A stretch of 64,000 nucleotides of DNA from CALECP01 sp964389925. GTDB lineage: Bacteria; Chloroflexota; Anaerolineae; Promineifilales; Promineifilaceae. Below the pieces are notes generated by a model, which saw nothing but the letters and a program-made list of their open reading frames with translations, was not told the origin of the DNA and made no database searches. Both the position numbers and the translations under genes were made by a program. The DNA lies in NCBI GenBank assembly GCA_964389925.1, contig CAYMGE010000016.1:1-64000 (forward strand), given 5' to 3'. Below are positions 35,901 through 44,402 of this stretch, one piece after another. Every line of letters starts with the position of its first letter. The first letter of the stretch is position 1.

Positions 35901-36106
35901 ATTGCCGCCAACTGTGCTTCTAGCTCTGCGTCATTGTACTGCTCTAGGCGCACATTCACACCTAGCCGCAGTCCACCTTCCGAGATTGGCTCTGGTAAGC
36001 CATCAGACATGCCACGTTGCAAGAACGCCTCGCGTTGTGCGCGCTGCCAAAGGCCGAGTATGCCTATCGTGATGAGCAAGAACCAAATCAGGTTGAGTCG
36101 TTTCAT
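32981..36106 (-). CDS. Glycosidase-like domain fused to O-antigen ligase-like membrane protein
   Basis: A 1041-residue fusion. After a membrane helix (5-22), residues 45-345 look like a TIM-barrel glycosidase: 'YYFVWDEPNLSAHWGG' matches the 'WxEPN' strand with the acid/base Glu, and 'WMGVMFLENWEPNA' could hold the nucleophile strand. A beta-sandwich follows (about 365-480). From about 490 the chain has a dozen or more membrane helices and the Wzy_C/O-antigen-ligase loop (NPWFGIGLDNFLYEHRGRYI, then LNHPHNVLFDFATRLGLLG). Ligases of this type join a polysaccharide to a lipid or protein carrier. The outer glycosidase-like part could trim or bind the same glycan. Active residues need checking. Confidence 0.75.
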   Translation of the reverse strand: MKRLNLIWFLLITIGILGLWQRAQREAFLQRGMSDGLPEPISEGGLRLGVNVRLEQYNDAELEAQLAAIAATPQIRYVKQPFFFTDNFDWESAERIVNAVVESGLILAPLLDGDPAEQFAPPDMSEFGKFASQFATRFGDTADYYFVWDEPNLSAHWGGEPVNPDVYAALLTTVSEQIKAVDSVAKIITAPLAPTVETDTVNMADWLYLQRLYEAQAQFDIAAGKPYGFQYPPTDRTVHNDVLNFSRLILMREVMVQNESENVAIWAGNWGWNALPNEWTGDESIWEEVSLAEQVAYTEQALARVRTEWPWMGVMFLENWEPNASADDPAWGFSIANRDVRNVTFRNEYPATGFHFAEADGTGQMWMGDWEFSPQFGADSSEKYVENGDVRDTMTFTFWGTDVGLRVRRADFRARFYVTVDGEPANARPTDEHSTTVVLDSPNPNEDYITTELVATGLSQDVHTLALTAHRGWDQFALQGFSVGYRPPIENEWMKPVFWGIIIVGMLGSAWSVRQSDFENSWKRWNGQFNRLSHRVQLLIITIVAGSLTLIGFGLWGAPALAFFRRLGDVPQAALLMGTATAFYITPLIFVYGVLLFVLLFLISFRPIWGLALITFSMPFYGREQLFLPLYGSVGILKPILDYRFSPTELFTLITVGAVLIQAASHKLLREKNSLSVQNVKSVDYAVLMLVFVATLSLLFTERLSVATNEWRLVIIEPALFYGLLRVVPLTRDDVWHLLDAFVLSGVVIAVYGLMQAMFGFDATITAEGGLQRVQSLYGSPNNVALYFGRIIPILLAFLLFGQKKATQHDDQASNIHLTPNRWRAYLAATLLLSTTFLLTFSKGGLLIGMPAALLTLFTIWLRQKGRRIWPYVLGMLLMGGIGLLALSQIPALSARLNLLGETSFVRYRLWQASIRMVQENPWFGIGLDNFLYEHRGRYILESAWREPYLNHPHNVLFDFATRLGLLGLGISIWLLGSFGLLLQRTFTCAKTPLIIGLSAAFTYLLAHSLVDHAFFLIDLAYSFFLLLGLTVWQSRQCDEM

Positions 36107-36183
36107 AAAAAAAGCTGCTAGCGTTTGCTAACAGCCTTAGCTAATGAGACTATGGGGAAATGTGTTCGCAATCTTCTAATGGA

Positions 36184-36600
36184 TTAAACGACGATCTGTG
36201 CATCGGCCGATTCCCACATCTTCCGCAGATCAGGTGATAATCCTTCATACACTTGCTGTGCCACATCGGTTGCGATGACCCCTTTAATCGCGCCAAAAAC
36301 AGCCTCAGCAACTAGCTTCGCATAACGCGGGTCTGTGTTACCCGCTCGACGGGCGACTCGTGCACTGAAATCATGCGCTTCGATATTAGGATCACGCACT
36401 GGCAACATCCACCATACATCTGTCAAGTAACTTGATAACTCATCAGGAAGCGATTGAGCCATCACATTCTTTGCACCCTTTGGCAAATTAATCCCTAATG
36501 TTTGCAACGTTGCCCGCGTCCAACGTTGTGCGTGCATCATTGTTCGCAGATCGCTATTCTCTTTCACAATTTCATAAAATCTCGTCAAATCTTTTGCCAT
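36184..36600 (-). CDS. DUF2267 family protein
   Basis: A 138-residue soluble helical protein with the DUF2267 layout: 'AQRWTRATLQTLGINLPKGA' then 'AQSLPDELSSYL' and a mirrored second half 'VAEAVFGAIKGVIATDVAQQ' and 'GLSPDLRKMW'. The family is common in actinobacteria and Chloroflexota and has no established function. The binding site is not clear. It precedes the glycosidase/ligase fusion by 77 bases on the same strand. Confidence 0.7.
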   Translation of the reverse strand: MAKDLTRFYEIVKENSDLRTMMHAQRWTRATLQTLGINLPKGAKNVMAQSLPDELSSYLTDVWWMLPVRDPNIEAHDFSARVARRAGNTDPRYAKLVAEAVFGAIKGVIATDVAQQVYEGLSPDLRKMWESADAQIVV

Positions 36601-36653
36601 ATTCGGGGAGCGAGTGGCTAATCACTGGTGGCTAGTCCGCTATTACTCTAACC

Positions 36654-36674
36654 ACTTGCAACTTGCAACTTGCA
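36654..36674. repeat. Three tandem copies of ACTTGCA in a degenerate repeat patch
   Basis: Three exact heptamers lie end to end, preceded at 36613-36635 by two 'GTGGCTA' copies. Related words recur at 6141-6157 (TTGCAAGTGGCTAGT) and 44674-44714. The patch lies between divergent genes (36.6 and 36.89 kb). Confidence 0.5.
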
Positions 36675-36889
36675 ACTATCTTTTATACAAGTATTTCGCT
36701 AGTATAATTCACTTTTCGGCCGCAAACCCAACGCGCACCTTGCGCTAATTAGGCGGCTTGCTATACTTCTGAGGTTGCGTACCTACGCTTCACAAACCAA
36801 TTTTAAGATTATAACAAAGTCGATAAAACCTGACAGGTTCCCAACGGTAGTGGGAATACCGTCAAGTTTGATTTGAACAGGTGTAAGAG

Positions 36890-37516
36890 ATGGCTTTAGT
36901 AGAATTAAAAGCGCAACCACGTACAGTGATTGGCAAACAAGTAAAACAATTGCGTCGTCAAGGATTGACACCCGGTGTGATTTACGGCATTTCAGCGCCA
37001 GAAAGTATGCAGGTTAACACACACGACCTAGCGGCCGTTTTGCGTAACAATGGGCGCGATGTTGTGATTGCGCTTGACCTAGATGGCACAGACCGACGTG
37101 TCGTTGTGCAAGATTTGCAACGTCATGTTACGCGCGGTGACTTGTTACATATTGACTTTTACGAGGTTGTTGAGGGGCAGATGATCACATCCGAGGCAAC
37201 ACTTGTCCTGATCAATAAATCAGCCTTAGCCCAAGCCGGCGGTGGCTATGATCAGCTTTTGCTCAATTCAGTGCAGATTGAATCAACGCCAATGGATAAT
37301 GTCAGTGAGGTTGAGGTTGATGCCTCAAAAATTACTGATGCCAATGCTGTGCTAACCATTGCGGATGTTGAGTTGCCAAAGGGTGTCATAATCTTGAATG
37401 ACCAAGACGAAGCAGTTGCAAAATTCCAGCAACAGATGTCGGCCGCCGAAGCTGAATCAACATCTGAGATGACCCCGACAGAAGTACAAATCATCACAGA
37501 AGCTGACGACGAATAG
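36890..37516 (+). CDS. rplY: 50S ribosomal protein L25/Ctc
   Basis: A 208-residue protein of the longer CTC type. The N-terminal 5S-rRNA-binding domain reads 'KQVKQLRRQGLTPGVIYG', then 'QDLQRHVTRGDLLHIDFYEV'. The C-terminal TL5-type domain follows with an acidic tail. It binds 5S rRNA in the central protuberance, and related proteins are stress-induced. A TATAAT at 36703-36708 would give a leader of about 180 bases, in which TTCCCA/TGGGAA at about 36838-36855 can pair. Its terminator is a near-perfect palindrome built around TCGGCCGA. Confidence 0.9.
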   Translation: MALVELKAQPRTVIGKQVKQLRRQGLTPGVIYGISAPESMQVNTHDLAAVLRNNGRDVVIALDLDGTDRRVVVQDLQRHVTRGDLLHIDFYEVVEGQMITSEATLVLINKSALAQAGGGYDQLLLNSVQIESTPMDNVSEVEVDASKITDANAVLTIADVELPKGVIILNDQDEAVAKFQQQMSAAEAESTSEMTPTEVQIITEADDE

Positions 37517-37537
37517 ATCTATTGAATCGTAGCTGTC

Positions 37538-37568
37538 AAAAAAGCGATTCGGCCGAATCGCTTTTTTT
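37538..37568 (+). terminator. rplY terminator centred on the TCGGCCGA palindrome
   Basis: AAAAAAGCGAT, TCGGCCGA-containing centre, ATCGCTTTTTTT: the whole 30-base run is self-complementary, and it is followed by the T-run of an intrinsic terminator. The dispersed octamer forms the hairpin tip. Confidence 0.85.
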
Positions 37569-37652
37569 GATCCTAATAAAGTAAAACGCTGCTAACTTCA
37601 AACTGAACCTTCCCCATTGTTTGCGTATTGAAAAAAGGCATAGTCGCCCGCT

Positions 37653-38690
37653 ATGAAAAACACAATCTTTTATCTTGTATTACTGTTCATTCTAATCGGT
37701 TGCAACACAACTGAACCAGACATAAACGATAGCGGCGAGGGGGAAGCGGCTGAGACGCTGATTATCTATTCAGGTCGCTCGGAGAGTCTTGTCCAACCAA
37801 TTATCGACGACTTTTCCTCTGTGACAGGTATTGAGGTCGAAGTTCGTTACGGTAGCACATCAGAAATAGCAGGTCTGTTATTAGAGGAGGGAGCCAATAG
37901 TCCGGCCGACCTCTTTTACGCACAAGACCCGGGCGGTCTCGGTGCAGTTGCAGATGCTGATCTATTCGCAGATTTGACCTCTGATGTTTTGGACAAAGTG
38001 CCAAGCCGCTTTGCTGATCCAAATAAAAAATGGGTTGGCATTTCAGGACGCGCTCGCACCGTTGTCTATAATTCCGAGATGCTCACTGATCCTGCAACAC
38101 AGCTACCAGACGATCTAATGGGCTTCACTGATCCGGCATGGGACGGCAAGATTGGCTGGGCACCCAGCAATGGTAGCTTCCAAGCAATGGTCACGACAAT
38201 GCGGTCAGTTTGGGGCGAAGAACAAACTCGTGAATGGCTGCTCGGCATTCAGGCCAATAATCCGACAGTCTATCCTAAAAACACACCCACCGTCGAGGCT
38301 GTTGGCGCGGGCGAGGTGACAGTTGGCTTTGTCAATCACTATTATCTTTACCGCTTTTTAGCGGAAGACCCCAATTTTCCCGCCAAAAATTACTTTTTGC
38401 CAAGTGGTGGGCCGGGTTCGTTGATTATGGTATCTGGGGCAGGGATTTTAAATTCGGCCGAAAACCATCTCAACGCCACCCGCTTCCTCAACTATCTGCT
38501 CTCCGATGCTGGACAACAATACTTCACCTCTCAAACATACGAGTATCCTGTTGTTGAGGGGATTATGATCGCTGACGGGCTTGCGCCACTTGCTGCTCTC
38601 GATGCACTCGCTATTGATATTTCGCTCAGTGATTTGGAAGATTTGCAAGGTACGCAAGACCTGCTGCTCGAACTTGGCATTGTTGAATAA
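37653..38690 (+). CDS. Iron(III)-type ABC transporter substrate-binding lipoprotein
   Basis: A 345-residue binding lipoprotein of the FbpA/FutA group. A signal peptide ends in a lipobox (LFILIGC). The mature protein has 'LIIYSGRSESLVQPIIDDF', 'NSPADLFYAQDPGGLG', 'GISGRARTVVYN' and 'GFVNHYYLYRF', the last with the paired Tyr residues that bind iron in this family. It would hand Fe(III) to a permease, but only a scrap of a permease follows. It may work with a permease encoded elsewhere. No clear ribosome binding site; possibly leaderless. Confidence 0.85.
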   Translation: MKNTIFYLVLLFILIGCNTTEPDINDSGEGEAAETLIIYSGRSESLVQPIIDDFSSVTGIEVEVRYGSTSEIAGLLLEEGANSPADLFYAQDPGGLGAVADADLFADLTSDVLDKVPSRFADPNKKWVGISGRARTVVYNSEMLTDPATQLPDDLMGFTDPAWDGKIGWAPSNGSFQAMVTTMRSVWGEEQTREWLLGIQANNPTVYPKNTPTVEAVGAGEVTVGFVNHYYLYRFLAEDPNFPAKNYFLPSGGPGSLIMVSGAGILNSAENHLNATRFLNYLLSDAGQQYFTSQTYEYPVVEGIMIADGLAPLAALDALAIDISLSDLEDLQGTQDLLLELGIVE

Positions 38691-38739
38691 TTTCAGGAAT
38701 ACAGTATGCTGCAACAGCTTCGTCAATCCTGCTCTGAAA

Positions 38740-38871
38740 CCCTCTACTATGCTCTCAACCGCGGTGTGGGCAAACATCAGCGAGGCATTCTTCGCACGAG
38801 CAGCTATTCCCACGCTTTTGCTACTGCTCATATCGTCTGTACCATTCGCTTGGCTCACGTTGCGTGAGTAA
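38740..38871 (+). pseudogene. N-terminal scrap of an iron ABC permease (FbpB-like)
   Basis: Fifty bases past the binding-protein stop one frame reads 'FFARAAIPTLLLLLISSVPF' and 'AWLTLRE', which resembles the first membrane helix and 'LPLxYLxLR' edge of FbpB-type permeases, then stops. About 500 residues of permease and the ATPase are absent. The position is right for the family's gene order. The rest of 38691-39011 holds no gene. Confidence 0.35.
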
Positions 38872-39011
38872 CAGAATCAACAAAATTGCCTCTGGGTACA
38901 GGTGCAATTACGTTCGTCAACACGCAAAACTGTGCTATGATGTGCAAGGTTCTTTGGAAAATGAATAAGCAGCGGGTAATTGCTGTTAAAAGTTAGTAGG
39001 GAGATCTATAG

Positions 39012-40232
39012 ATGGATCTGTTGGATATTTTGATTGCTGGGGTTGCAGCATTTTTAGTTGGCTTCATTCTTGAATGGATTTGGGATAATAGACGACGTAA
39101 GCGTGACCAAAACGCTTATCAGCAGGATACAGCAGAACTGTATTCGGCACTTGAGCGGGCAAATGCGGCAAAATCGGCCGCACAAAAAGAGGCAAGTTCG
39201 GTCTTAGCACGTGCGGATGGGTTGCAATCGCAAAAGGAGCGGCTCGAAAAAGAGCAGACCCAATTGCGAACGCAAGCGGATAAACTGTCAGACGAGCTTA
39301 GTGCGATTCAGGTGCGAATGCGTCAGATGACAGCGATTGAGCAGGCCAATGAAACACTGCGCGGTAAGTTGACCGATGCCGAAGGGCGTGTGCGTGAATT
39401 GGAAGCACGCATGAAAAAGTTGCAGGCTCAGTTTGGTTCTGTCCAAAGAGAACACACAGAGTCGAATCAAAAAATCGCTACGCTGAGAGAGATGCTAGCG
39501 CGTCTCAAAAATGAACACGCAACGCTAAAAAGTGAGCGTGATACGTTGCAAGCGGAGAAGAAAACACTGCGCGATCGCTTGGCTGAAACTGAAGAAGAAT
39601 TGGCAACAATTAGCGCAAATGCAATTGTCAATCAGGACAACTCGGCAGAAATCGACCGCCTAATCGCCGAACGTGATGGCGCACAGAATGAGATCAATCG
39701 ACTACGCCACGCGCTCTCTTCAATGAAAGCCCAACAGGAGCGAGCAACCGCTATCCAAGAAGAAAATGACGCGCTGATGGCACGGTTGGAATCGGCCGAA
39801 AACGAGCTGCTCAATGAACACAATCGGCTTGTGGCGGCCGAGATAAAATTACAAGGCATGGCAGATGATCTTGCCGATGAGCGTGCAAAACTCCAACAAA
39901 TTGAGCAAAAAGAAGACAATAGCGACAAGATAGCACAGTTACAGGCTGAACTTGAGGCGCGTAATCAAGAGTTAGACTTATTGAGAACAACAGCATCCAC
40001 CCTTGCAGAAGATGGCGTTGTCGTGGCAGATCGCTTACAACTGGTTAACGGGATCGGCAACGTCTTTGCCCAACGCTTCAATGAGGCCGGTGTTCTCACC
40101 TATGACCAGTTAGCAGCATTGGATAGCGAACGGATCATCGAAATTGTTGAGGCGAAGTCGTGGCAAAAAATCGACGCTGAGAGCTGGATCGAGCAGGCGC
40201 GTGAGTTGAGCGCGAATCGAGGGGTTGCATGA
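39012..40232 (+). CDS. Membrane-anchored coiled-coil protein with C-terminal HhH-like domain
   Basis: A 406-residue protein. One helix at residues 5-25 anchors it, a basic patch follows, and residues 35-330 are nearly continuous coiled coil rich in Glu, Gln, Ala and Arg. The last 65 residues (LQLVNGIGNVFAQRFNEAGV, then TYDQLAALDSERIIEIV) look like the helix-hairpin-helix pair seen in DUF4332 and ribosomal-L21-linked proteins, which usually bind DNA. A membrane-tethered rod with a DNA-binding end could link chromosome and envelope. The stop overlaps the next gene by ATGA. Confidence 0.7.
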   Translation: MDLLDILIAGVAAFLVGFILEWIWDNRRRKRDQNAYQQDTAELYSALERANAAKSAAQKEASSVLARADGLQSQKERLEKEQTQLRTQADKLSDELSAIQVRMRQMTAIEQANETLRGKLTDAEGRVRELEARMKKLQAQFGSVQREHTESNQKIATLREMLARLKNEHATLKSERDTLQAEKKTLRDRLAETEEELATISANAIVNQDNSAEIDRLIAERDGAQNEINRLRHALSSMKAQQERATAIQEENDALMARLESAENELLNEHNRLVAAEIKLQGMADDLADERAKLQQIEQKEDNSDKIAQLQAELEARNQELDLLRTTASTLAEDGVVVADRLQLVNGIGNVFAQRFNEAGVLTYDQLAALDSERIIEIVEAKSWQKIDAESWIEQARELSANRGVA

Positions 40233-41401
40233 GTGGCTATCGTGATGAAGTAAAGCCAGCCTCGAATGCTGGTAAGGTTGTTGTGTTGCTGCTCGGGTTG
40301 ACAATTTTAGCCGTGCTGTTTGGTGTGCGTCTTTTTAACTCAGCAGAGGTTGGTGAAATCGCACAGGGGGTGGTTGAAACAATTGCGCCAACAGAGATCG
40401 CGCCAACGCCTACACAAGAAGAAGAGCCAGTTGTTATTGTTGAGCCAACAGCCACTATCGACAATACGCTTGCGCCAGCAATTTTAGCAGCGATCATCAG
40501 CCCAAGTGAAAACGGAGACCAGCTTAATTTGAGCGGCTCGGCCGACATCGCCTGTGGCGAACTCATTGGATTCCTAGACGGACTAGAAGTTGGTGTCACT
40601 GCCCCAACCGCCTCCGGGACATGGGCTTTGAGTGTGCCGGCACCTGCCGTTGGGGAGTATGATGCTGTCATCAAATGTGTTACAAGCGAGTCAGAATTTT
40701 CGGCCGCGCCCGTCAAGATCAAAGTCCCTGAAAACCCAACACTAGAAATAGAGGAAGTTGCGACACCCATCGTTACGGAAACAGTTGAAGCAACCCCTAT
40801 CGTCACAGAAACCGTTGATACAGAGCCTACTGTTGTTACAGATACGGTTGAGGTAGCTCCCACCGCTATTACAGAAACTGTCATCATAGAAGAAACGCCT
40901 ATTCCACCTGCTTCAGTAGACCAGCCTGACTACACTTATGCAAATGATATGGAGGATTGGGTTGGGGGACCGCTGTTGGTGCGGGGATCGGCCGAGTCAA
41001 ACAGCGAGGTCGAGCTGATATTCGACAACGGCTTCCAACCAGCCACTATTGTGACACCAACCGTCAACGCCGAAGGACGGTACGCCGCTCGTGTTGTCTT
41101 GACCAATCCGGGTGAATACCTTGTCATTGTCCAATATGCTGGCTCGCAAGCGCAGCCGACCGATAGTATCGTCGTTCCATCTGATGTGAACTTTGGCGGG
41201 TCGGGCAACTGTGTTGGCACAGTGCCACCCTTTGGCACAATTGAGGGCGATGTCTATATTGTCAACAGTTGTGAATACTTTAGCTTAATCGCCAATCGGC
41301 TCGGCATAACCTATCGTGACCTACTTGCGGTCAATGGTGACATTCTCAACCCAAATAACTTACGTGCAGGGGATCGCATTCAGATTCCGCCGTTGCCGTA
41401 A
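40229..41401 (+). CDS. Membrane-anchored LysM protein with Thr/Val/Glu repeats
   Basis: A 390-residue protein. A helix at residues 15-34 anchors it. Two Ig-like or beta-sandwich modules (about 85-168 and 235-315) flank a linker made of repeats such as 'TPIVTETVEATPIVTETVDT'. A single LysM closes the chain (about 341-390: 'VNSCEYFSLIANRLGITYRD', 'NLRAGDRIQIPP'). The ATGA overlap with the coiled-coil gene implies a joint job: one partner reaches inwards, this one outwards to the wall or glycan coat. Confidence 0.75.
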   Translation: MSGYRDEVKPASNAGKVVVLLLGLTILAVLFGVRLFNSAEVGEIAQGVVETIAPTEIAPTPTQEEEPVVIVEPTATIDNTLAPAILAAIISPSENGDQLNLSGSADIACGELIGFLDGLEVGVTAPTASGTWALSVPAPAVGEYDAVIKCVTSESEFSAAPVKIKVPENPTLEIEEVATPIVTETVEATPIVTETVDTEPTVVTDTVEVAPTAITETVIIEETPIPPASVDQPDYTYANDMEDWVGGPLLVRGSAESNSEVELIFDNGFQPATIVTPTVNAEGRYAARVVLTNPGEYLVIVQYAGSQAQPTDSIVVPSDVNFGGSGNCVGTVPPFGTIEGDVYIVNSCEYFSLIANRLGITYRDLLAVNGDILNPNNLRAGDRIQIPPLP

Positions 41402-41563
41402 CGAAGACACAAAGTCCCTCACCCAGTAGGAACTTTGTGCTTTTTTCAGCTGATCTATAACTTTTTCTATAACTTTTTTCGCTTTCTTGTTGGGGAAGAA
41501 ACGCCTATAATATCTGCATTAACTCCTCCCTCTTTTCTCTTTCCCCAACGGCAAGACCCTGAG

Positions 41564-41595
41564 AAAGCCCCCACCCCCTAAAAGGGGGCTTTTTA
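41564..41595 (+). terminator. Terminator of the coiled-coil/LysM operon
   Basis: Stem AAAGCCCCC/GGGGGCTTTTT with an 11-base loop, 163 bases past the LysM gene stop. Confidence 0.85.
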
Positions 41596-41818
41596 CTTCC
41601 TAGCGATAATTCGCACACGAATTACACTAAAGTTTTGAATGATGCGTAGACTTCTAGGGTAGAATTGACAATCGGCGTTTATAATAATCAACATTGATAA
41701 AAACGAAACTTTGACGGTTGGGTGGACTGTAACTCCCCTTTCCCCTTCTGTGAGAAAATGGCGAAATATCACCGTTAAGTTCATTCAACAAAAGATAACT
41801 TTTAAGGAGTTTATAAAA

Positions 41819-42958
41819 ATGGCAGACAAAGCACAAGGTCTTGCAGGTGTAGTTGTAGCAGACACAACGTTGAGCCGCGTTGATGGCGTTAATGGTGAAT
41901 TGATCTATCGCGGATATGACATTCTCGATCTGGGCGTGAAAGCGTGGTTTGAGGAAGTAATCTATCTGCTTTGGTATGGCAAACTGCCCAATCAGACGGA
42001 GTTAGATGCACTGAAAGCAGAATTAGACGAGATGCGGGCGATGCCACAAGTCGTCGCAGACATGCTGGCGACGTTACCACACAATGCGCATCCTATGGCT
42101 GTCTTGAGAACGGCGGTTAGCGCACTTGGCACAGTTGATGAAAATGCAGACGAGCTGACCCGCGACAACTTGCTGCGTCAGGCAAAATCATTGACGGCCG
42201 TGATGCCAACAATCGTGGCGGCATGGGAGCGAATTCGCACGGGCAAAGAGCCGATTGCTCCTCGTGAGGGTGGTAGCATTGCTGCGAACTTCTTGTACAT
42301 GCTCAATGGGGAAGAGCCTGATGAGGCGGCCGAAGCAGCCATGGACGCATACCTCGTCTGTTTGGCAGATCATGGCTTTAATGCCTCAACTTTTGCTTCC
42401 CGCGTCACGTTTGCAACAATTTCCGATATGTATTCTGCGATCACAAGCGGTATCGGCACACTAAAAGGGGATGCACATGGACGTGCTAACCAGCGTGCAA
42501 TGGAACAGTTTGTTGCTGCGTATGAGACTGGTGATGTGACCAAATGGTATGAGGATCATCGTGCTGCCGGCAATCGTATCATGGGTATCGGGCATCGCGT
42601 CTACAAAGCAACCGACCCACGTGGTAAAGTGCTTGGCCCACTAGCGCATAAGATGTCAGACAGCAGCAACGAAAGCCAATGGTTTGATGTTGCCGAGACG
42701 ATTGAGAAGCTAGCTGGACAGGATAGTTATTTTGTCGAGCGCAATCTCTATCCAAACGTCGATTATTACTCTTCAATCGTGCTATACATGATTGGTTTGC
42801 CAATTGATCAGTTCACATGTGCATTTGCGATGTCGCGGGTGTCCGGTTGGACGGCACACATTTTAGAGCAGTTTGAGAACAATCGCCTCATTCGGCCGAA
42901 AGCCGCCTACGTAGGCCCAACCGACCTCGATTGGGTCGAGGTCGAAAACCGAGATTAA
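41819..42958 (+). CDS. gltA: Citrate synthase (or 2-methylcitrate synthase)
   Basis: A 379-residue enzyme of the short, Gram-positive/archaeal-type citrate synthase group. The catalytic set is present: His in 'CLADHGFNASTFASR', His in 'IMGIGHRVYK' and Asp in 'LYPNVDYYSSIVLYM'. It joins acetyl-CoA and oxaloacetate; members of this group may also take propionyl-CoA. ATG 41819 follows TAAGGAG; the ORF extends 36 codons upstream without a site. It has its own terminator. Confidence 0.9.
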   Translation: MADKAQGLAGVVVADTTLSRVDGVNGELIYRGYDILDLGVKAWFEEVIYLLWYGKLPNQTELDALKAELDEMRAMPQVVADMLATLPHNAHPMAVLRTAVSALGTVDENADELTRDNLLRQAKSLTAVMPTIVAAWERIRTGKEPIAPREGGSIAANFLYMLNGEEPDEAAEAAMDAYLVCLADHGFNASTFASRVTFATISDMYSAITSGIGTLKGDAHGRANQRAMEQFVAAYETGDVTKWYEDHRAAGNRIMGIGHRVYKATDPRGKVLGPLAHKMSDSSNESQWFDVAETIEKLAGQDSYFVERNLYPNVDYYSSIVLYMIGLPIDQFTCAFAMSRVSGWTAHILEQFENNRLIRPKAAYVGPTDLDWVEVENRD

Positions 42959-42993
42959 ATTGTTGAATGGGCTTTCAGCCTGTTTGCCACTCA

Positions 42994-43023
42994 AGAAAGC
43001 GGGCGTGAATGCCCGCTTTTTGT
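42994..43023 (+). terminator. Citrate synthase terminator
   Basis: Stem AAAGCGGGC/GCCCGCTTTTT with a six-base loop, 38 bases past the stop and nine before the next gene's start. Confidence 0.85.
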
Positions 43024-43031
43024 ATCCCCCA

Positions 43032-44288
43032 ATGAAAAACTTTGCCCTCATCCTCATCCTTGCGACCATGTTTGCCGCTTGTCAAGCGTCTGAAGAGCCT
43101 ACGGTAGTTGATACACCACTCGAAACAACTGTTACCTTGCAGGAAATCACACCAACAGTTGCTGTTGCAATGGAAGAGGCGACACCATCGGCCGAGTTCG
43201 CCACTGCTCTACCACTTCTCCGCAATGGCGATCCGCCAATTCTGGCACAGTCAATCGAACTAGTGGAGGTAGCGCGTGGACTCGATAGATTGGTCTATCT
43301 CACACATGCAGGGGATGATCGGCTATTTACTGTAGCGGCAGAGGGGCGTATTTATCTGATTGAAGACGGAGATGTTGCCAATACACCATTTCTTGACATT
43401 CGTGATCGGGTCAATGATCGCAGAAATGAGCAAGGGTTGCTCTCCATCGCCTTTCATCCTGACTATGCGAATAACAATCACTTTTTTGCCTACTACACAG
43501 GGGATGATGGTGAAACCGTCGTCTCACAATTTACTGGTGTGGGCAACAAGGCAGATCCCGACAGCGAACGTATCATTCTGACTGTCCCACAACCCTATGG
43601 AAATCATAACGGAGGGCAATTGCAATTTGGAGATGATGGCTATCTTTATATCGGTCTGGGTGATGGTGGAAGTGGCGGCGATCCTGATAATAATGGACAG
43701 GACAAACAAACATTGCTTGGCTCTATTCTACGAATTGACGTGAATAACGGGAATCCATACGCCATTCCTGCTGACAATCCATTTGTCAAAGATGAAGAAG
43801 CGGCCGATGAAATCTGGACGTATGGCTGGCGCAACCCATGGCGATTTAGCTTTGATCGTGCCACAGGTGACATGTACATTGGGGACGTGGGGCAGAATGC
43901 GTGGGAGGAGATCAGCTTTGAAGCATCCGGCTCCCCCGGCGGTGGCAACTACGGTTGGAACGTCTACGAAGGCTCTCATTGCTATCTCGACGATTGTGAA
44001 ACGCTGTTGCCGGGTGCGATTCGGCCGATCCTAGAATATGGTCGCAGCGAAGGTTGTTCTATCACAGGCGGCTACATTTATCGCGGCGAAGAACTCCCTG
44101 AATTAAACGGCAACTACTTGTTTGGCGACTTTTGCAGCGGCACAGTTTGGGCATCAACTAAACCCGGTGAAATGCAAGTTGTCCTCGACTCTGGCCTCTC
44201 TATCTCCAGTTTTGGCGAAGATGCCGCGGGGGAACTTTACGTGTTAGACATTGGTGGGGCAGTCTACAAAATTGTAGATTCAGATTAA
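43032..44288 (+). CDS. PQQ-dependent sugar dehydrogenase-like lipoprotein
   Basis: A 418-residue beta-propeller lipoprotein of the soluble glucose/sorbosone dehydrogenase family. The lipobox is 'MFAAC'. The fold begins 'LVYLTHAGDDRLFTVAAEGR', continues 'EQGLLSIAFHPDY', 'NHNGGQLQFGDDGYLYIGLG' (with the catalytic-type His and the calcium-site region) and 'YGWRNPWRFSFD', and ends with a blade carrying 'GGGNYGWNVYEG'. Some members oxidise sugars with PQQ, others bind different ligands. The start has no ribosome binding site and sits in the shadow of the preceding terminator. Confidence 0.83.
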   Translation: MKNFALILILATMFAACQASEEPTVVDTPLETTVTLQEITPTVAVAMEEATPSAEFATALPLLRNGDPPILAQSIELVEVARGLDRLVYLTHAGDDRLFTVAAEGRIYLIEDGDVANTPFLDIRDRVNDRRNEQGLLSIAFHPDYANNNHFFAYYTGDDGETVVSQFTGVGNKADPDSERIILTVPQPYGNHNGGQLQFGDDGYLYIGLGDGGSGGDPDNNGQDKQTLLGSILRIDVNNGNPYAIPADNPFVKDEEAADEIWTYGWRNPWRFSFDRATGDMYIGDVGQNAWEEISFEASGSPGGGNYGWNVYEGSHCYLDDCETLLPGAIRPILEYGRSEGCSITGGYIYRGEELPELNGNYLFGDFCSGTVWASTKPGEMQVVLDSGLSISSFGEDAAGELYVLDIGGAVYKIVDSD

Positions 44289-44402
44289 GACGGCTTATTA
44301 TCTACCTGTGTGAACACCGAGATCGCGCACATGGTCGCCGTATCATCATCGTATTACATGGAGATTGAACCTCACGTGTTTGACCATTATCTAATTTGGC
44401 GG

